Both the position numbers and the translations under genes were made by a program. The notes under the pieces are model-generated. The model had not been told where the DNA came from and ran no database searches. It saw nothing but the letters and a program-made list of their open reading frames with translations. From Paenibacillus_F chitinolyticus_A (GTDB lineage: Bacteria; Bacillota; Bacilli; Paenibacillales; NBRC-103111), in NCBI RefSeq assembly GCF_045038035.1, contig NZ_CP173427.1, positions 5,922,485-5,986,484 on the forward strand: DNA of 64,000 nt, given 5' to 3'. Of the stretch, positions 1 to 7,177 are shown in pieces (within the stretch, counting starts at the first letter, position 1; each line of letters begins with the position of its first letter).

Positions 1-415
1 CAATTAAACTAATTATTCGCGTAAGGGGATTAATTAATTGTGTGATTCTAAAAGTATAGTTTCTGATCTGCAATTCCAAAAAGCAAGTCGAAATGCAGAA
101 AATGTAATTACTATTCAAGAAGTCAATTGAAAGCTTAACCTTACAAGGACGAAAATCAATAATGAAAGCATACTGGATGGCCTCGATACGTTTACGGCCC
201 CACACACGCTCCATCAGGCCAGCACAAAGGAGAACGTCCATCACAGGCGTTCTCCTTTTCGTCACGGATGATCTTCCATTGTCTCTCTTTCTACTTGCTG
301 CGCATCGGAATACCGAGCGAGCGCCGAATTTGTCCTGCGCTAAAAATGGTAAAGCGAAGCTTTAGCTCTGTGTTGACTGAACTCCTTATAACCATGTTGC
401 ATCAGGGCCGTAAAA
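1..415. other. non-coding left edge
   Basis: I see no convincing gene here. Short open frames lack a ribosome binding site and resemble no family I know. The only clear element is a terminator-like hairpin at 226-258. The sequence is AT-rich up to about 170 and then more balanced. Confidence 0.5.
226..258 (+). terminator. strong hairpin, likely rho-independent terminator
   Basis: AAAGGAGAACG (226-236) and CGTTCTCCTTT (248-258) form a perfect 11-bp stem with an 11-nt loop, ending in a short T run. It would end transcription entering from the left; the gene it served lies outside the window or has decayed. Confidence 0.6.
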
Positions 416-1312
416 TCATCCGTCCGACGGGGCGAACTTCCCCACATCTGGTTCGAATGCCGCTCCACTCGCCAGGTTCAGCTCTACGTGGGTGGTTCCG
501 CGATCGTCGGTCAGCACGATCATTCGCGACCCGACGACGGGAACGCGGTCGGCGCTGGTGCGCATGTGTGCTGAGACGACACGAGGAGCACCGTCAACGA
601 TATAGTTTACCTCAACCGTGAACATCGGGAAATTAAAGAGCCAACTGTTAGTAAAATTCACGGCGGTCAACGTCCCGGTCCATGACGAACCCTCCACGCG
701 GAGTCGCTCGATGTCCGCCTGACGCCGCCGGGCGTGGGCGATAGAGCCGGGCAACCGCAGGAGCGCGAGAGCGGCCCAGAGGGCGAAGCACGCTCCGACG
801 ACGGCGCCGAGCTCTGGCGGGATCGTCGGCGATGTCGCTATGGCCTCGAGGTCAAAGGGGCGCGACAGGTCGCTTGTCAGCGTCCAGAGCAGGAGGACTC
901 CCGCGACTGCTGCGAGTCCTCCTGCTACCGATAGCGTCGCGAACAGGCCGGCCACCCTGGTCTGTCCGAACTGCTCAATTGATCGCGAGTACACTCCGCC
1001 GGTGGTACCGATCGCGACGAACAGCAGTAAAACGGAGACGCCCACTGTGACCGGATGACCGAGGAGCATATTGATCGCCGGTGTCGGTGCCATGCCGAAC
1101 AGTGCGCCGAACGGCACTGAGCCTGTCAGCGACCACAGTGCAGCGGCTGTGAGCAGCCACGGCATCAGCGGAGCCGCGCGTCCGACGCGACGTCCCGGCC
1201 GGAGCATAGTCATCCGTCCGTTCTTATCCGTGGTGGAGAACAGCGGCAGCGTCTCGATATGTTCTTGCTGCCCGTGCTTCTGCTGACCCTCCGCAGCATC
1301 CTTCATTGGCAT
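416..1312 (-). CDS. G+C-rich membrane protein, DUF3592-like, probably acquired
   Basis: I do not recognise a specific function. The 298-residue protein has a polar, His/Gln-rich N-terminus (about 1-45), then hydrophobic segments near residues 47-68, 80-103, 122-145 and 168-188. A soluble C-terminal domain (about 205-285) with beta-strand-like patterns resembles the extracytoplasmic part of DUF3592 proteins. The ATG at 1312 follows a GGGAGGGCG ribosome site. Codon use is strongly G/C-ending and Ala/Arg/Val-rich, unlike its AT-rich flanks or any other gene here, and the sequence style is actinobacterial. Horizontal transfer is therefore inferred. An AT-rich promoter region upstream (1455-1482) suggests it can still be expressed in this host. 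No neighbour suggests a role. Confidence 0.65.
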   Translation of the reverse strand: MPMKDAAEGQQKHGQQEHIETLPLFSTTDKNGRMTMLRPGRRVGRAAPLMPWLLTAAALWSLTGSVPFGALFGMAPTPAINMLLGHPVTVGVSVLLLFVAIGTTGGVYSRSIEQFGQTRVAGLFATLSVAGGLAAVAGVLLLWTLTSDLSRPFDLEAIATSPTIPPELGAVVGACFALWAALALLRLPGSIAHARRRQADIERLRVEGSSWTGTLTAVNFTNSWLFNFPMFTVEVNYIVDGAPRVVSAHMRTSADRVPVVGSRMIVLTDDRGTTHVELNLASGAAFEPDVGKFAPSDG

Positions 1313-1454
1313 CGCCCTCCCGAGGAAGATACTCGTACCCTGAGTGGCGGAGGGGGATTCCCCGCGACGCGGCCAGGACGATCAACTATAAAATGGAGGA
1401 GCTTCTCCCCTTTTTCTTCCTCATTCTTAAACGTTTTTTTGTAGGTGTTATGAT

Positions 1455-1482
1455 ATTCTAGGTGCCGTAATAGAAAGTTCAA
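1455..1482 (-). promoter_or_regulatory. candidate sigma-A promoter for the DUF3592-like gene
   Basis: On the minus strand TTGAAC (1482-1477) is separated by 16 bp from TAGAAT (1460-1455). It lies about 140 bp before the start codon, in AT-rich DNA that contrasts with the G+C-rich gene. Confidence 0.4.
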
Positions 1483-1673
1483 CTTCCTATTATCTTTGTA
1501 CTCAGCCATACACACCTTCACCCCCAAAATTTCTTATCTATATTTTACCACTATAAGGTTGTCCGCTGTAATCCCCCCAAGTCGACATGCATTTCAACAT
1601 GGCGTGAGCAACTAACAGGTACGATAGTTGAACGGAACAAGCAGATCACTGCGCAGCAGCAATTCCTTTCGCA

Positions 1674-1727
1674 TTTTTCGCCGATAGTATCGTTAAACTG
1701 AACCTTATCATAAGTGACGGCGAAAAA
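1674..1727. repeat. 54-bp inverted-repeat unit of a dispersed family
   Basis: TTTTTCGCCG (1674-1683) and CGGCGAAAAA (1718-1727) are perfect 10-bp inverted ends around a core containing TTAAACTGAACCTTATCATA. Related, more decayed copies are seen near 3518, 6757, 12366 and 36494. It looks like a small non-autonomous or relict element. Confidence 0.6.
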
Positions 1728-1739
1728 TTGGGTGCTGGG

Positions 1740-2030
1740 GATTGAGAGGGAATGTTAGTGGGTGTATATTTTCCAAATCGTCGCCCGTAATCTTATACGT
1801 TGCCTGGTAGGCTGGAAATGGCGGCGTCTCCGCTCCTTTGTACCCATAATGATAGGCACGTATAACAGGCTCGTCACGATGGGCGTTAAGCGCTGGCTCC
1901 TCCGTCGAGAGTCGATCCGCGCTTCATTAATGATTGCCGACTCCTCCCATTGCTCCAGCACACCCAGATCAGGCTGCCGATTTCTTCGGTGGCCTTCTGT
2001 GCATGTTATGTAGGCTTGATCATAGCCCCT
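1740..2030 (-). pseudogene. decayed coding remnant, family unknown
   Basis: Minus-strand translation gives protein-like stretches in different frames: one ends in EESAIINEARIDS, the next begins TEEPALNAHRDEPV and continues through VIRAYHYGYKGAETPPFPAY to GDDLENIHP. They join at a single frameshift near 1910. A further shift is likely near 1990. The reading frame then runs into the repeat at 1674-1727, which seems to have replaced the native 3' end. I could not assign a family. The alternative is chance, but the long sensible peptide after the shift argues for a dead gene. Confidence 0.45.
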
Positions 2031-2165
2031 GCTGGACGGGCATTGGAAGGTTGGCAACTATGCGAGGTGGCACAATTCTCTTGAAGAATTTTTAGGATTA
2101 ATTATGTCGAATAACTCAAACACAAACGGCAAAAATGCCGTTTGTTTGTTGTTGAAAAATCATTC

Positions 2166-2196
2166 TTGACTTGGAGTTAACTCCAAGTTATAGAAT
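2166..2196 (+). promoter_or_regulatory. MerR-type promoter with 20-bp perfect palindrome
   Basis: TTGACT (2166-2171) and TAGAAT (2191-2196) are 19 bp apart, the long spacer typical of MerR-family promoters. The palindrome ACTTGGAGTTAACTCCAAGT (2169-2188) fills the spacer. A 17-bp alternative uses TATAGA at 2189. The adjacent MerR gene is the obvious ligand. Confidence 0.8.
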
Positions 2197-2229
2197 ACAG
2201 GTAATCCTACGTAGGGAGCTGTTAATAAG

Positions 2230-2613
2230 GTGAGTGACAATTTCACAATCAAAGAAATATCGAAGCTAAGCGGCTTAAGTGAAGATACTATTCGCTACTA
2301 TGAGAAAATTCAACTCCTGCCCCCGGCAAAACGAAAAGATAATGGGCATCGGTTCTATAGTTCAACGGATAAAGACATCATGTCTCTAATTACGTGTATG
2401 AAGAAGACGGGAATGTCACTAAACGAGATGAAACCATTTTTATTTTTATCACAAGAGGGAGACATTCAATTAGACCCTAATTTATATAGTCTTCTGCAAA
2501 GTCACAAGGAGAAAATCGAAGTTCAAATTAAGGGAATGCAAATCATTTTGGAGTTCATTAATAATAAACTGCAAAAGGGTGAAGGTTTCGGAAAGACATT
2601 TTACGCTGAATAA
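2230..2613 (+). CDS. MerR family transcriptional regulator
   Basis: A 127-residue one-component regulator. Residues 6-40 form the MerR winged helix (FTIKEISKLSGLSEDTIRYY, then LLPPAKR), followed by the second wing and a coiled-coil dimerisation helix around 80-118. There is no metal-binding Cys cluster at the C-terminus, so a small-molecule or stress signal is more likely than a metal. Start is GTG at 2230, preceded by AGGGAG at 2213-2218. The upstream promoter has a 19-bp spacer and a perfect palindrome, so it very probably autoregulates and controls the following SDR gene, which starts 4 nt after its stop codon. Confidence 0.9.
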   Translation: MSDNFTIKEISKLSGLSEDTIRYYEKIQLLPPAKRKDNGHRFYSSTDKDIMSLITCMKKTGMSLNEMKPFLFLSQEGDIQLDPNLYSLLQSHKEKIEVQIKGMQIILEFINNKLQKGEGFGKTFYAE

Positions 2614-2617
2614 AAAC

Positions 2618-3478
2618 ATGGAGTGTTGCTCTTTGGATACTAAACTACAAAATAAGGTAGCTCTTATTACCGGTGCAAAATCCGGAGTCGGGTTCGAGTT
2701 AACAAAACGGTTGCTCTCGGAGGGAATGCAAGTAATAGCTTTGATCCGATCTGATTTCCGGAATAACGATTCTCTTGTTCGAGAGTCTCTAAAGAATAAC
2801 CATCTTCGAGTCTATAAAGCCGATTTGAGCGATTTTAAAAGTTTGAAAGCAGCACTGAATGAGATCAAATCGAGCGAAGAACGAATCGATGTGATTTTTA
2901 ATAACGCGGGTATTATGCCGGAGAAGATAAACTACTCCAAACAGGGGCGGGAGATGCAATTCGAGGTACATGCGGTAGTTCCTTATATCATATTTATGGA
3001 ATTAAGAGAACTGCTGTTAAAAGGAGTGATGAAAACGATAGTCAATACTTCATCCAATGCTTTGCTAATGGTGAAACGGTTTGAACTAGAGACGCTAGAG
3101 AAACCGGCCAAATTCAAAAAATTAATGGGTGGATATGCAACTTCAAAGCTAGCTCTTTCTCTCTGGACGCAAGCGGCATCACAGACAACTTTTGCAGAAG
3201 GGATCGAAATAAGGAGTGTTTGCCCAGGACCCAATAAAACCCCTATGAGCGGAAGTTCGGGCATGCCCCTATACATGATTCCGATTCGTAATCTTTTTTT
3301 CTCCCCTCCAAGTAAGGGGGCTGCGCGACTTTATGAAGCTGCATTCGGAGTGAATAGGGGCAAAACGGGTGTCTTCATCAACAAGGGGAAAATTACGCCT
3401 GTGAAATTCATGCAGGAAAGTCGAAATGTACTGGAAAAAGTAGATTTTATTTACAAGCTGGAGTTTCTGGGCATTTGA
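2618..3478 (+). CDS. short-chain dehydrogenase/reductase
   Basis: An NAD(P)-dependent oxidoreductase of the SDR superfamily. Visible motifs are the cofactor-binding TGxxxGxG (ITGAKSGVGFEL), NNAG, the catalytic YxxxK (YATSK) preceded by an NTSSN serine region, and CPGP after the active site. I chose ATG 2618, 4 nt after the MerR stop; an in-frame GTG at 2579 would overlap merR by 35 nt and cannot be excluded. Cotranscribed with the MerR regulator, it is likely an inducible carbonyl or alcohol reductase. Its substrate cannot be read from the sequence. It resembles daunorubicin C-13 ketoreductase-like SDRs in overall layout. Confidence 0.88.
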   Translation: MECCSLDTKLQNKVALITGAKSGVGFELTKRLLSEGMQVIALIRSDFRNNDSLVRESLKNNHLRVYKADLSDFKSLKAALNEIKSSEERIDVIFNNAGIMPEKINYSKQGREMQFEVHAVVPYIIFMELRELLLKGVMKTIVNTSSNALLMVKRFELETLEKPAKFKKLMGGYATSKLALSLWTQAASQTTFAEGIEIRSVCPGPNKTPMSGSSGMPLYMIPIRNLFFSPPSKGAARLYEAAFGVNRGKTGVFINKGKITPVKFMQESRNVLEKVDFIYKLEFLGI

Positions 3479-3517
3479 TGAAACTCCTAACAGTCTGCAT
3501 CCAAGACATGTGCCCAA

Positions 3518-3560
3518 TAAGCTGAACCGTATCACAAGTAGGGCGAAATTGATTTGCTGT
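3518..3560 (+). repeat. decayed copy of the dispersed GAACC-TATCA repeat
   Basis: The run AAGCTGAACCGTATCACAAG followed by TAGGGCGAAATT aligns with the core and right arm of the unit at 1674-1727, with several substitutions. It lies between the SDR stop and the WYL regulator promoter. Confidence 0.4.
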
Positions 3561-3593
3561 TCTTCGTGTTACCCGGCGCTCCAGGAGGCTTAA

Positions 3594-3629
3594 CCTGACA
3601 TATATTTGTCAAGTTTTAACGGATATACT
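3594..3629 (+). promoter_or_regulatory. operator and -10 of the WYL regulator
   Basis: CCTGACA (3594-3600), six bases, TGTCAAG (3607-3613) form a dyad. Ten bases later comes TATACT (3624-3629). The same arrangement, with the same six-base spacer and ten-base gap, is found at 4566-4601 before the next operon. Confidence 0.65.
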
Positions 3630-3647
3630 GAGCCTAGAGGTGAGCAA

Positions 3648-4565
3648 ATGCAGATAAGCAGATTATTTCAGCTGATTTATATTTTGTTGGAAAAGGGGAC
3701 CGTTACGGCTGCCGAACTGGCAGGGCGGTTCGAGGTGTCTGTCAGAACGATCTATAGAGACGTCGAGGCCTTAAGTCAGGCCGGAATTCCGATCTATACC
3801 AGCCAAGGAAAAGGAGGCGGCATTTCCCTTTCTGACAGGTTTGTCTTGAACAAATCATTGCTTTCCGACAAGGAGCAGGATGAGATCCTTTTTGCCCTGC
3901 AAAGCTTGTCCGCAGCCCAACTTCCCGATTCCGACAAGGTTTTCTCGAAGCTGAGCAGCCTGTTCAGAAAAAACAGCACCAACTGGATTGAAGTAGATTT
4001 CTCCTCTTGGGGAAGTGGGCAAAAACAAAAAGAGCTATATGTATTGCTAAAGCAGGCCATTCTGGAGCATAAGGCGATTTCGTTTACCTACTTGAGCCCT
4101 GCCGGAGAACAAAAAAGCCGGGAAGCCGCGCCAGTGAAACTGCTTTTTAAGGATAGAGCCTGGTACGTCGAGGCCTACAGTTTTGAAAAAAATGCGCTAA
4201 GAACCTTTAAGATTGCCAGGATGTCGAATGTGTGGCTTTCAGGCAGGGATGGGATTGAGGGCTTAGAGCTTCAGCAGGCGTGGGCGGAGACTTCCTTGGC
4301 TTCTCCTGCGGAAGAATCGAAGATCTCGCTGGTCTTAAAAATAGAACCGGCGGGCGCCTATCGCATCGTGGATGAGTTTAAGAGAGAAGACATTTTGCAA
4401 CAGCATGATGGGTCTTTCCATGTTACTGCAGACATGCCTTCCGGAGAATGGCTTTTTCAATATCTGCTCTCCTTTGGAGATTTGCTGGAAGTTATGGAGC
4501 CGCCGTCCGTCAGGCTCGAAATGAAAAACCGCACCGCCAAAATGGCCAAAAAATATTTGAGATAA
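3648..4565 (+). CDS. HTH/WYL-domain transcriptional regulator (YafY type)
   Basis: A 305-residue regulator. Residues 1-60 are an HTH_11/DeoR-like winged helix (ISRLFQLIYILLEKGTVTAA, then VSVRTIYRDVEAL). The WYL effector-binding domain spans about 130-215 and contains the family hallmark Trp-Tyr motif (RAWYVEAYSF) and a conserved FKIARM. A C-terminal WCX-like extension follows. The ATG at 3648 sits 4 nt after AGAGGTGA; longer in-frame starts lack a ribosome site. Matching dyads occur upstream of this gene and upstream of the SDR gene that follows, so it probably controls both. WYL domains bind nucleic acid or nucleotide-like ligands; the signal here is unknown. Confidence 0.9.
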   Translation: MQISRLFQLIYILLEKGTVTAAELAGRFEVSVRTIYRDVEALSQAGIPIYTSQGKGGGISLSDRFVLNKSLLSDKEQDEILFALQSLSAAQLPDSDKVFSKLSSLFRKNSTNWIEVDFSSWGSGQKQKELYVLLKQAILEHKAISFTYLSPAGEQKSREAAPVKLLFKDRAWYVEAYSFEKNALRTFKIARMSNVWLSGRDGIEGLELQQAWAETSLASPAEESKISLVLKIEPAGAYRIVDEFKREDILQQHDGSFHVTADMPSGEWLFQYLLSFGDLLEVMEPPSVRLEMKNRTAKMAKKYLR

Positions 4566-4601
4566 CTGGACACGGCGTTGTCAGGTTCTATTGGCTAAAC
4601 T
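4566..4601 (+). promoter_or_regulatory. second WYL-type operator, before the SDR operon
   Basis: CTGGACA (4566-4572), six bases, TGTCAGG (4579-4585), ten bases, TAAACT (4596-4601). It overlaps the 3' end and stop region of the regulator gene and copies the geometry of the site at 3594-3629. Confidence 0.6.
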
Positions 4602-4642
4602 AGCTTTGTACCCAACAGTTGAAGGAGGATTTGAGCCAAAGG

Positions 4643-5443
4643 ATGGAAAACAGCGCGTACTTACTGGATATGAGCAAAGAATTTGCAGGTAAACGAGCCC
4701 TGGTGACCGGCGGAACCCGGGGAATCGGCCGGGCGATCGTCCAACGTCTTCATGCAGCAGGAGCTGAGGTTGTGGCTACGGCTAGATCGCTGCCCGAAGC
4801 ATTGCCGGAAGGAGTAGGGTTCATTCAGGCCGACGTCAGCACTCCGGCAGGCGGGGAGCACATTGTTCAGGAAACGATTCAGAAATTCGGCGGTCTGGAT
4901 ATTTTGATTAACAATGTGGGAGGTTCCACAACAAACACGGCAGGGGCATTAGCTTTAAAAGATGAGGATTGGCAGACGACGTTTAACGCAAACCTGTTCT
5001 CTTCCGTCCGCCTCGACCGTGGATTTCTGCCTTACATGGTTGAACAGCAAGGCGGAGTGATTGTCCATATCTCTTCTATTCAACGCAAGCTGCCGGGCAA
5101 TATGACCATGCCTTATTCAGCTGCCAAGGCTGCGCTCGTCAACTACAGCAAAAACCTGGCGACCCAATTCGGCCCTAAGGGAATAAGAATCAACGCATTG
5201 GCGCCGGGATTCACCGAGACGCAAGCGGCGGAACGGTTAATCGAGAGAATGGCTGAACAAGCAGGAACCGATTATCTAGCTGCCCGTCAGCAGTTAATGG
5301 ACGAGCTTGGCGGCATTCCTCTCGGCCGGCCGGCCAAACCGGAGGAGGTTGCCGAGCTTGCAGCCTTCCTGGCGTCAAGCAGAGCCTCTTCTATTACGGG
5401 CTGCGAGTACGTCATTGACGGCGGAACCATCCGCACCGTGTAA
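4643..5443 (+). CDS. SDR family oxidoreductase (FabG-like)
   Basis: A classical SDR of about 266 residues. It shows TGGTRGIG for cofactor binding, NNVGG in place of NNAG, a serine in HISSIQ, YSAAKAA for the catalytic Tyr/Lys, and APGF. The C-terminus ITGCEYVIDGGTIRTV is typical of the family. An AAGGAGG at 4622-4628 precedes several possible starts: TTG 4631 (too close), ATG 4643 (chosen) and ATG 4670, from which the canonical fold begins. It is followed 23 bp later by a SnoaL-like gene and preceded by the WYL-type operator. Likely an inducible ketone/alcohol oxidoreductase; substrate unknown. Confidence 0.9.
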   Translation: MENSAYLLDMSKEFAGKRALVTGGTRGIGRAIVQRLHAAGAEVVATARSLPEALPEGVGFIQADVSTPAGGEHIVQETIQKFGGLDILINNVGGSTTNTAGALALKDEDWQTTFNANLFSSVRLDRGFLPYMVEQQGGVIVHISSIQRKLPGNMTMPYSAAKAALVNYSKNLATQFGPKGIRINALAPGFTETQAAERLIERMAEQAGTDYLAARQQLMDELGGIPLGRPAKPEEVAELAAFLASSRASSITGCEYVIDGGTIRTV

Positions 5444-5466
5444 CGAAGTGATAAGGAGTTGATCTT

Positions 5467-5832
5467 ATGGAGCTTAAGCTGCTCCCGCAAGTGATCCAAG
5501 ACATAATAGCGGCTTCCAATAAACCGGACCCGGATGCTTATGTCGACTGTTTCTCGGAGGATGCTCTGGTTCTCGATGAAGGCAAAGAGTGGGCTGGCAA
5601 AGCCGCTATAAGAAGATGGAGCGCCGAGCATCATTTTCGTGCAAACGTATTTCTTGAACCCATACAGGCTAAACAGCATGAGGCGGAAATCGTGGTTGTA
5701 TTTAAGGTGGACGGCGATTACGACAAAACCGGTCTCCCGGATCCTCTCTATTTGAACTTTTATTTTCAGATTCGCGACCATAAGATTAAGCGGCTTGCGA
5801 TACGGCTGTCTAAAGGACCAGAAAGCATCTGA
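5467..5832 (+). CDS. SnoaL-like / NTF2-superfamily protein
   Basis: A 121-residue single-domain protein with the NTF2-like pattern: an N-terminal helix, DPDAYVDCFSEDALVLDEGK, then WAGKAAIRRW, and antiparallel strands toward the C-terminus. Such proteins are small hydratase, isomerase or binding domains. It starts at ATG 5467 after AAGGAG and follows the SDR gene by 23 bp, so both are probably one transcript under the WYL regulator. The pairing suggests a two-step modification of one small molecule, which is inference only. Confidence 0.8.
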   Translation: MELKLLPQVIQDIIAASNKPDPDAYVDCFSEDALVLDEGKEWAGKAAIRRWSAEHHFRANVFLEPIQAKQHEAEIVVVFKVDGDYDKTGLPDPLYLNFYFQIRDHKIKRLAIRLSKGPESI

Positions 5833-5886
5833 GGAAGCGCAAGGGTTTGTAGTATAGGAGCACTCGGCAAGCGAGGGGAGAGCAGG

Positions 5887-6591
5887 CTAATCGATAGGTT
5901 TGTCAATGTGGTCCCCATAGTAGTCAAAATACAACTGATTTTGCGTACCTCTTACGGCATAGAACACGTCCGATACGGACTTGTTCCGCTGCCGCAGTAC
6001 TTGCTCCAGCCACTGGACGGTCAGCCCGTTGTGAACGAGATTGTCTTCCATGATTATGCCGTCCATAATCAGCTCGACAGGGAACGACTGGACGGCCGCG
6101 GCGTGTAGCTTCAGATCTTTGCGCGTCACCCACTCATACTCGCTTTTTTTCTTGACGGACAGCTTCCCGTGATCCTCCAAGCAAGCGTACTCGACCTCCG
6201 CCATATTGAAAATATCTTTTTCACGCAAAGATTGGGCCAGGGAGTCCAAGGTGTAACGGATTTTACGCATGTTGTCCTCGAGAATTTTGCCGTTCTCGAT
6301 GACGACGGTTGGAGTGCCGGATACCAACCGGTTCCACGCCCGGTTTTTGAGCGCGATCTTGGACACGAGAAAAGAGATGCCGAAGAAGATCAGCAGCGAC
6401 ACGACGATGAGCCAATGGTTGAGCTTATCGTTAAACGCCAAATTCGCCGCAATGGCACCCAGCGTGATGCCGCTCACGAAGTCATGGAAGGTCATAGTGG
6501 ATATCGTCTGCTTGCCGAGAATTCTCGACGTGATCATGAGGAGGACAAAAGCGGCGATCGTTCGAAAAATAACTTCCACGTATGCTTGCAA
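5887..6591 (-). CDS. DUF421 membrane protein (YetF/YrbG type)
   Basis: About 234 residues: three hydrophobic N-terminal helices (roughly 8-25, 38-55 and 62-80), then a cytosolic domain with typical DUF421 elements, including GKQTISTMTFHDFVSGITLG and VIENGKI, and a C-terminal alpha/beta part. Function in the cell is unknown; B. subtilis relatives are spore- or envelope-associated. The start is decided by AAGGAG eight bases before a TTG at 6591. The frame stays open upstream to 6963 only because it reads through the repeat and IS3 remnant, giving a false 358-residue fusion. Length from the TTG matches the usual 210-240 residues, so the gene is likely intact. Confidence 0.8.
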   Translation of the reverse strand: MQAYVEVIFRTIAAFVLLMITSRILGKQTISTMTFHDFVSGITLGAIAANLAFNDKLNHWLIVVSLLIFFGISFLVSKIALKNRAWNRLVSGTPTVVIENGKILEDNMRKIRYTLDSLAQSLREKDIFNMAEVEYACLEDHGKLSVKKKSEYEWVTRKDLKLHAAAVQSFPVELIMDGIIMEDNLVHNGLTVQWLEQVLRQRNKSVSDVFYAVRGTQNQLYFDYYGDHIDKPID

Positions 6592-6724
6592 TGGGCGGAC
6601 TCCTTGCTCCAATTTATGGGTGCTGTCGTACGGCTCGATAATAACAATATGGACGGTTGGAGCCGGGGTTATAACTTTTCGCATTGGGGGCTGGAAAGAA
6701 AGGTCATACCATAAGAATGGCCTT

Positions 6725-6812
6725 AAACTTGCCGATATAGACAGCGCGAAGAACCTTATCATAAGTGACGGCGAAAATTGGGTTGTGGAGAACTCAGGAG
6801 AATGTGTTGGTT
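6725..6812 (-). repeat. dispersed repeat blocks beside the IS3 remnant
   Basis: ACTTGCCGATATAGACAGCG (6728-6747) matches a block at 22434-22453. The following GAACCTTATCATAAGTGACG continues with GCGAAAATTGGG and matches 1700-1732, with weaker similarity running on to about 6812. Two parts of the same repeat family appear joined here. Confidence 0.55.
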
Positions 6813-6981
6813 GATACGTCCAACTTTCTTCAACATGCAGGCGTATCGCCTCTTTTTTTAGTTCCTCCGTATAGTGTTTGAACTTTTGTCCTTTTCTCGC
6901 TGGCATAAAAAATGCACCCCCTAGAATTTGATCGGGTAACCCAAGGGTTTTTCCAATGTTCATTCTAAGGGGTGCACTTCA
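6813..6981 (-). mobile_element. IS3-family end remnant
   Basis: This block matches 22226-22395 closely. It holds the terminal TGAAGTGCACCCC end (at 6981), the inner CCAAGGGTTTTTCC, and the first codons of orfA (MPARKGQKFKHYTEELKKEA). The rest of orfA and all of orfB are missing. It lies between a truncated SDR fragment and the DUF421 gene. It is a solo left end, not an active element. Confidence 0.85.
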
Positions 6982-6983
6982 AA

Positions 6984-7159
6984 TTAATGATGCATCCAAA
7001 TCCGGCTTTTTCATAAAAGGGATAACTGCTCTGGTTACGCAGACAGTCCCAAATACATTCACATCAACCATATATGCTGCCAGGCCTCTATATCCAATGT
7101 TTCAAAATCATTAAATCCACTGGCTATTCCTGTATCATTTACGAGTATATCGAGATGGA
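6984..7159 (-). pseudogene. fragment of an SDR oxidoreductase gene
   Basis: Minus-strand reading gives LDILVNDTGIASGFNDFETL and then DIEAWQ, then in a shifted frame VDVNVFGTVCVTRAVIPFM, then after another shift KKAGFGCIIN. This is the NNAG-to-beta-5 part of a short-chain dehydrogenase with two frameshifts. The 3' side is cut exactly where the IS3 end begins, so the insertion, or a later deletion at it, destroyed the gene. The 5' part is also missing. Confidence 0.75.
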
Positions 7160-7177
7160 ATGAGATAAGTGAACTCC

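Noticed and set aside
268..621. A plus-strand 117-residue protein opposite the DUF3592-like gene
   Set aside because: Arg/His-rich shadow of G+C-rich coding DNA on the other strand, with no ribosome site.
5887..6963. A 358-residue fusion of an IS3 OrfA start to DUF421
   Set aside because: The N-terminal 120 residues translate IS3-end and repeat DNA; an AAGGAG-preceded TTG at 6591 gives a normal-length DUF421 protein.
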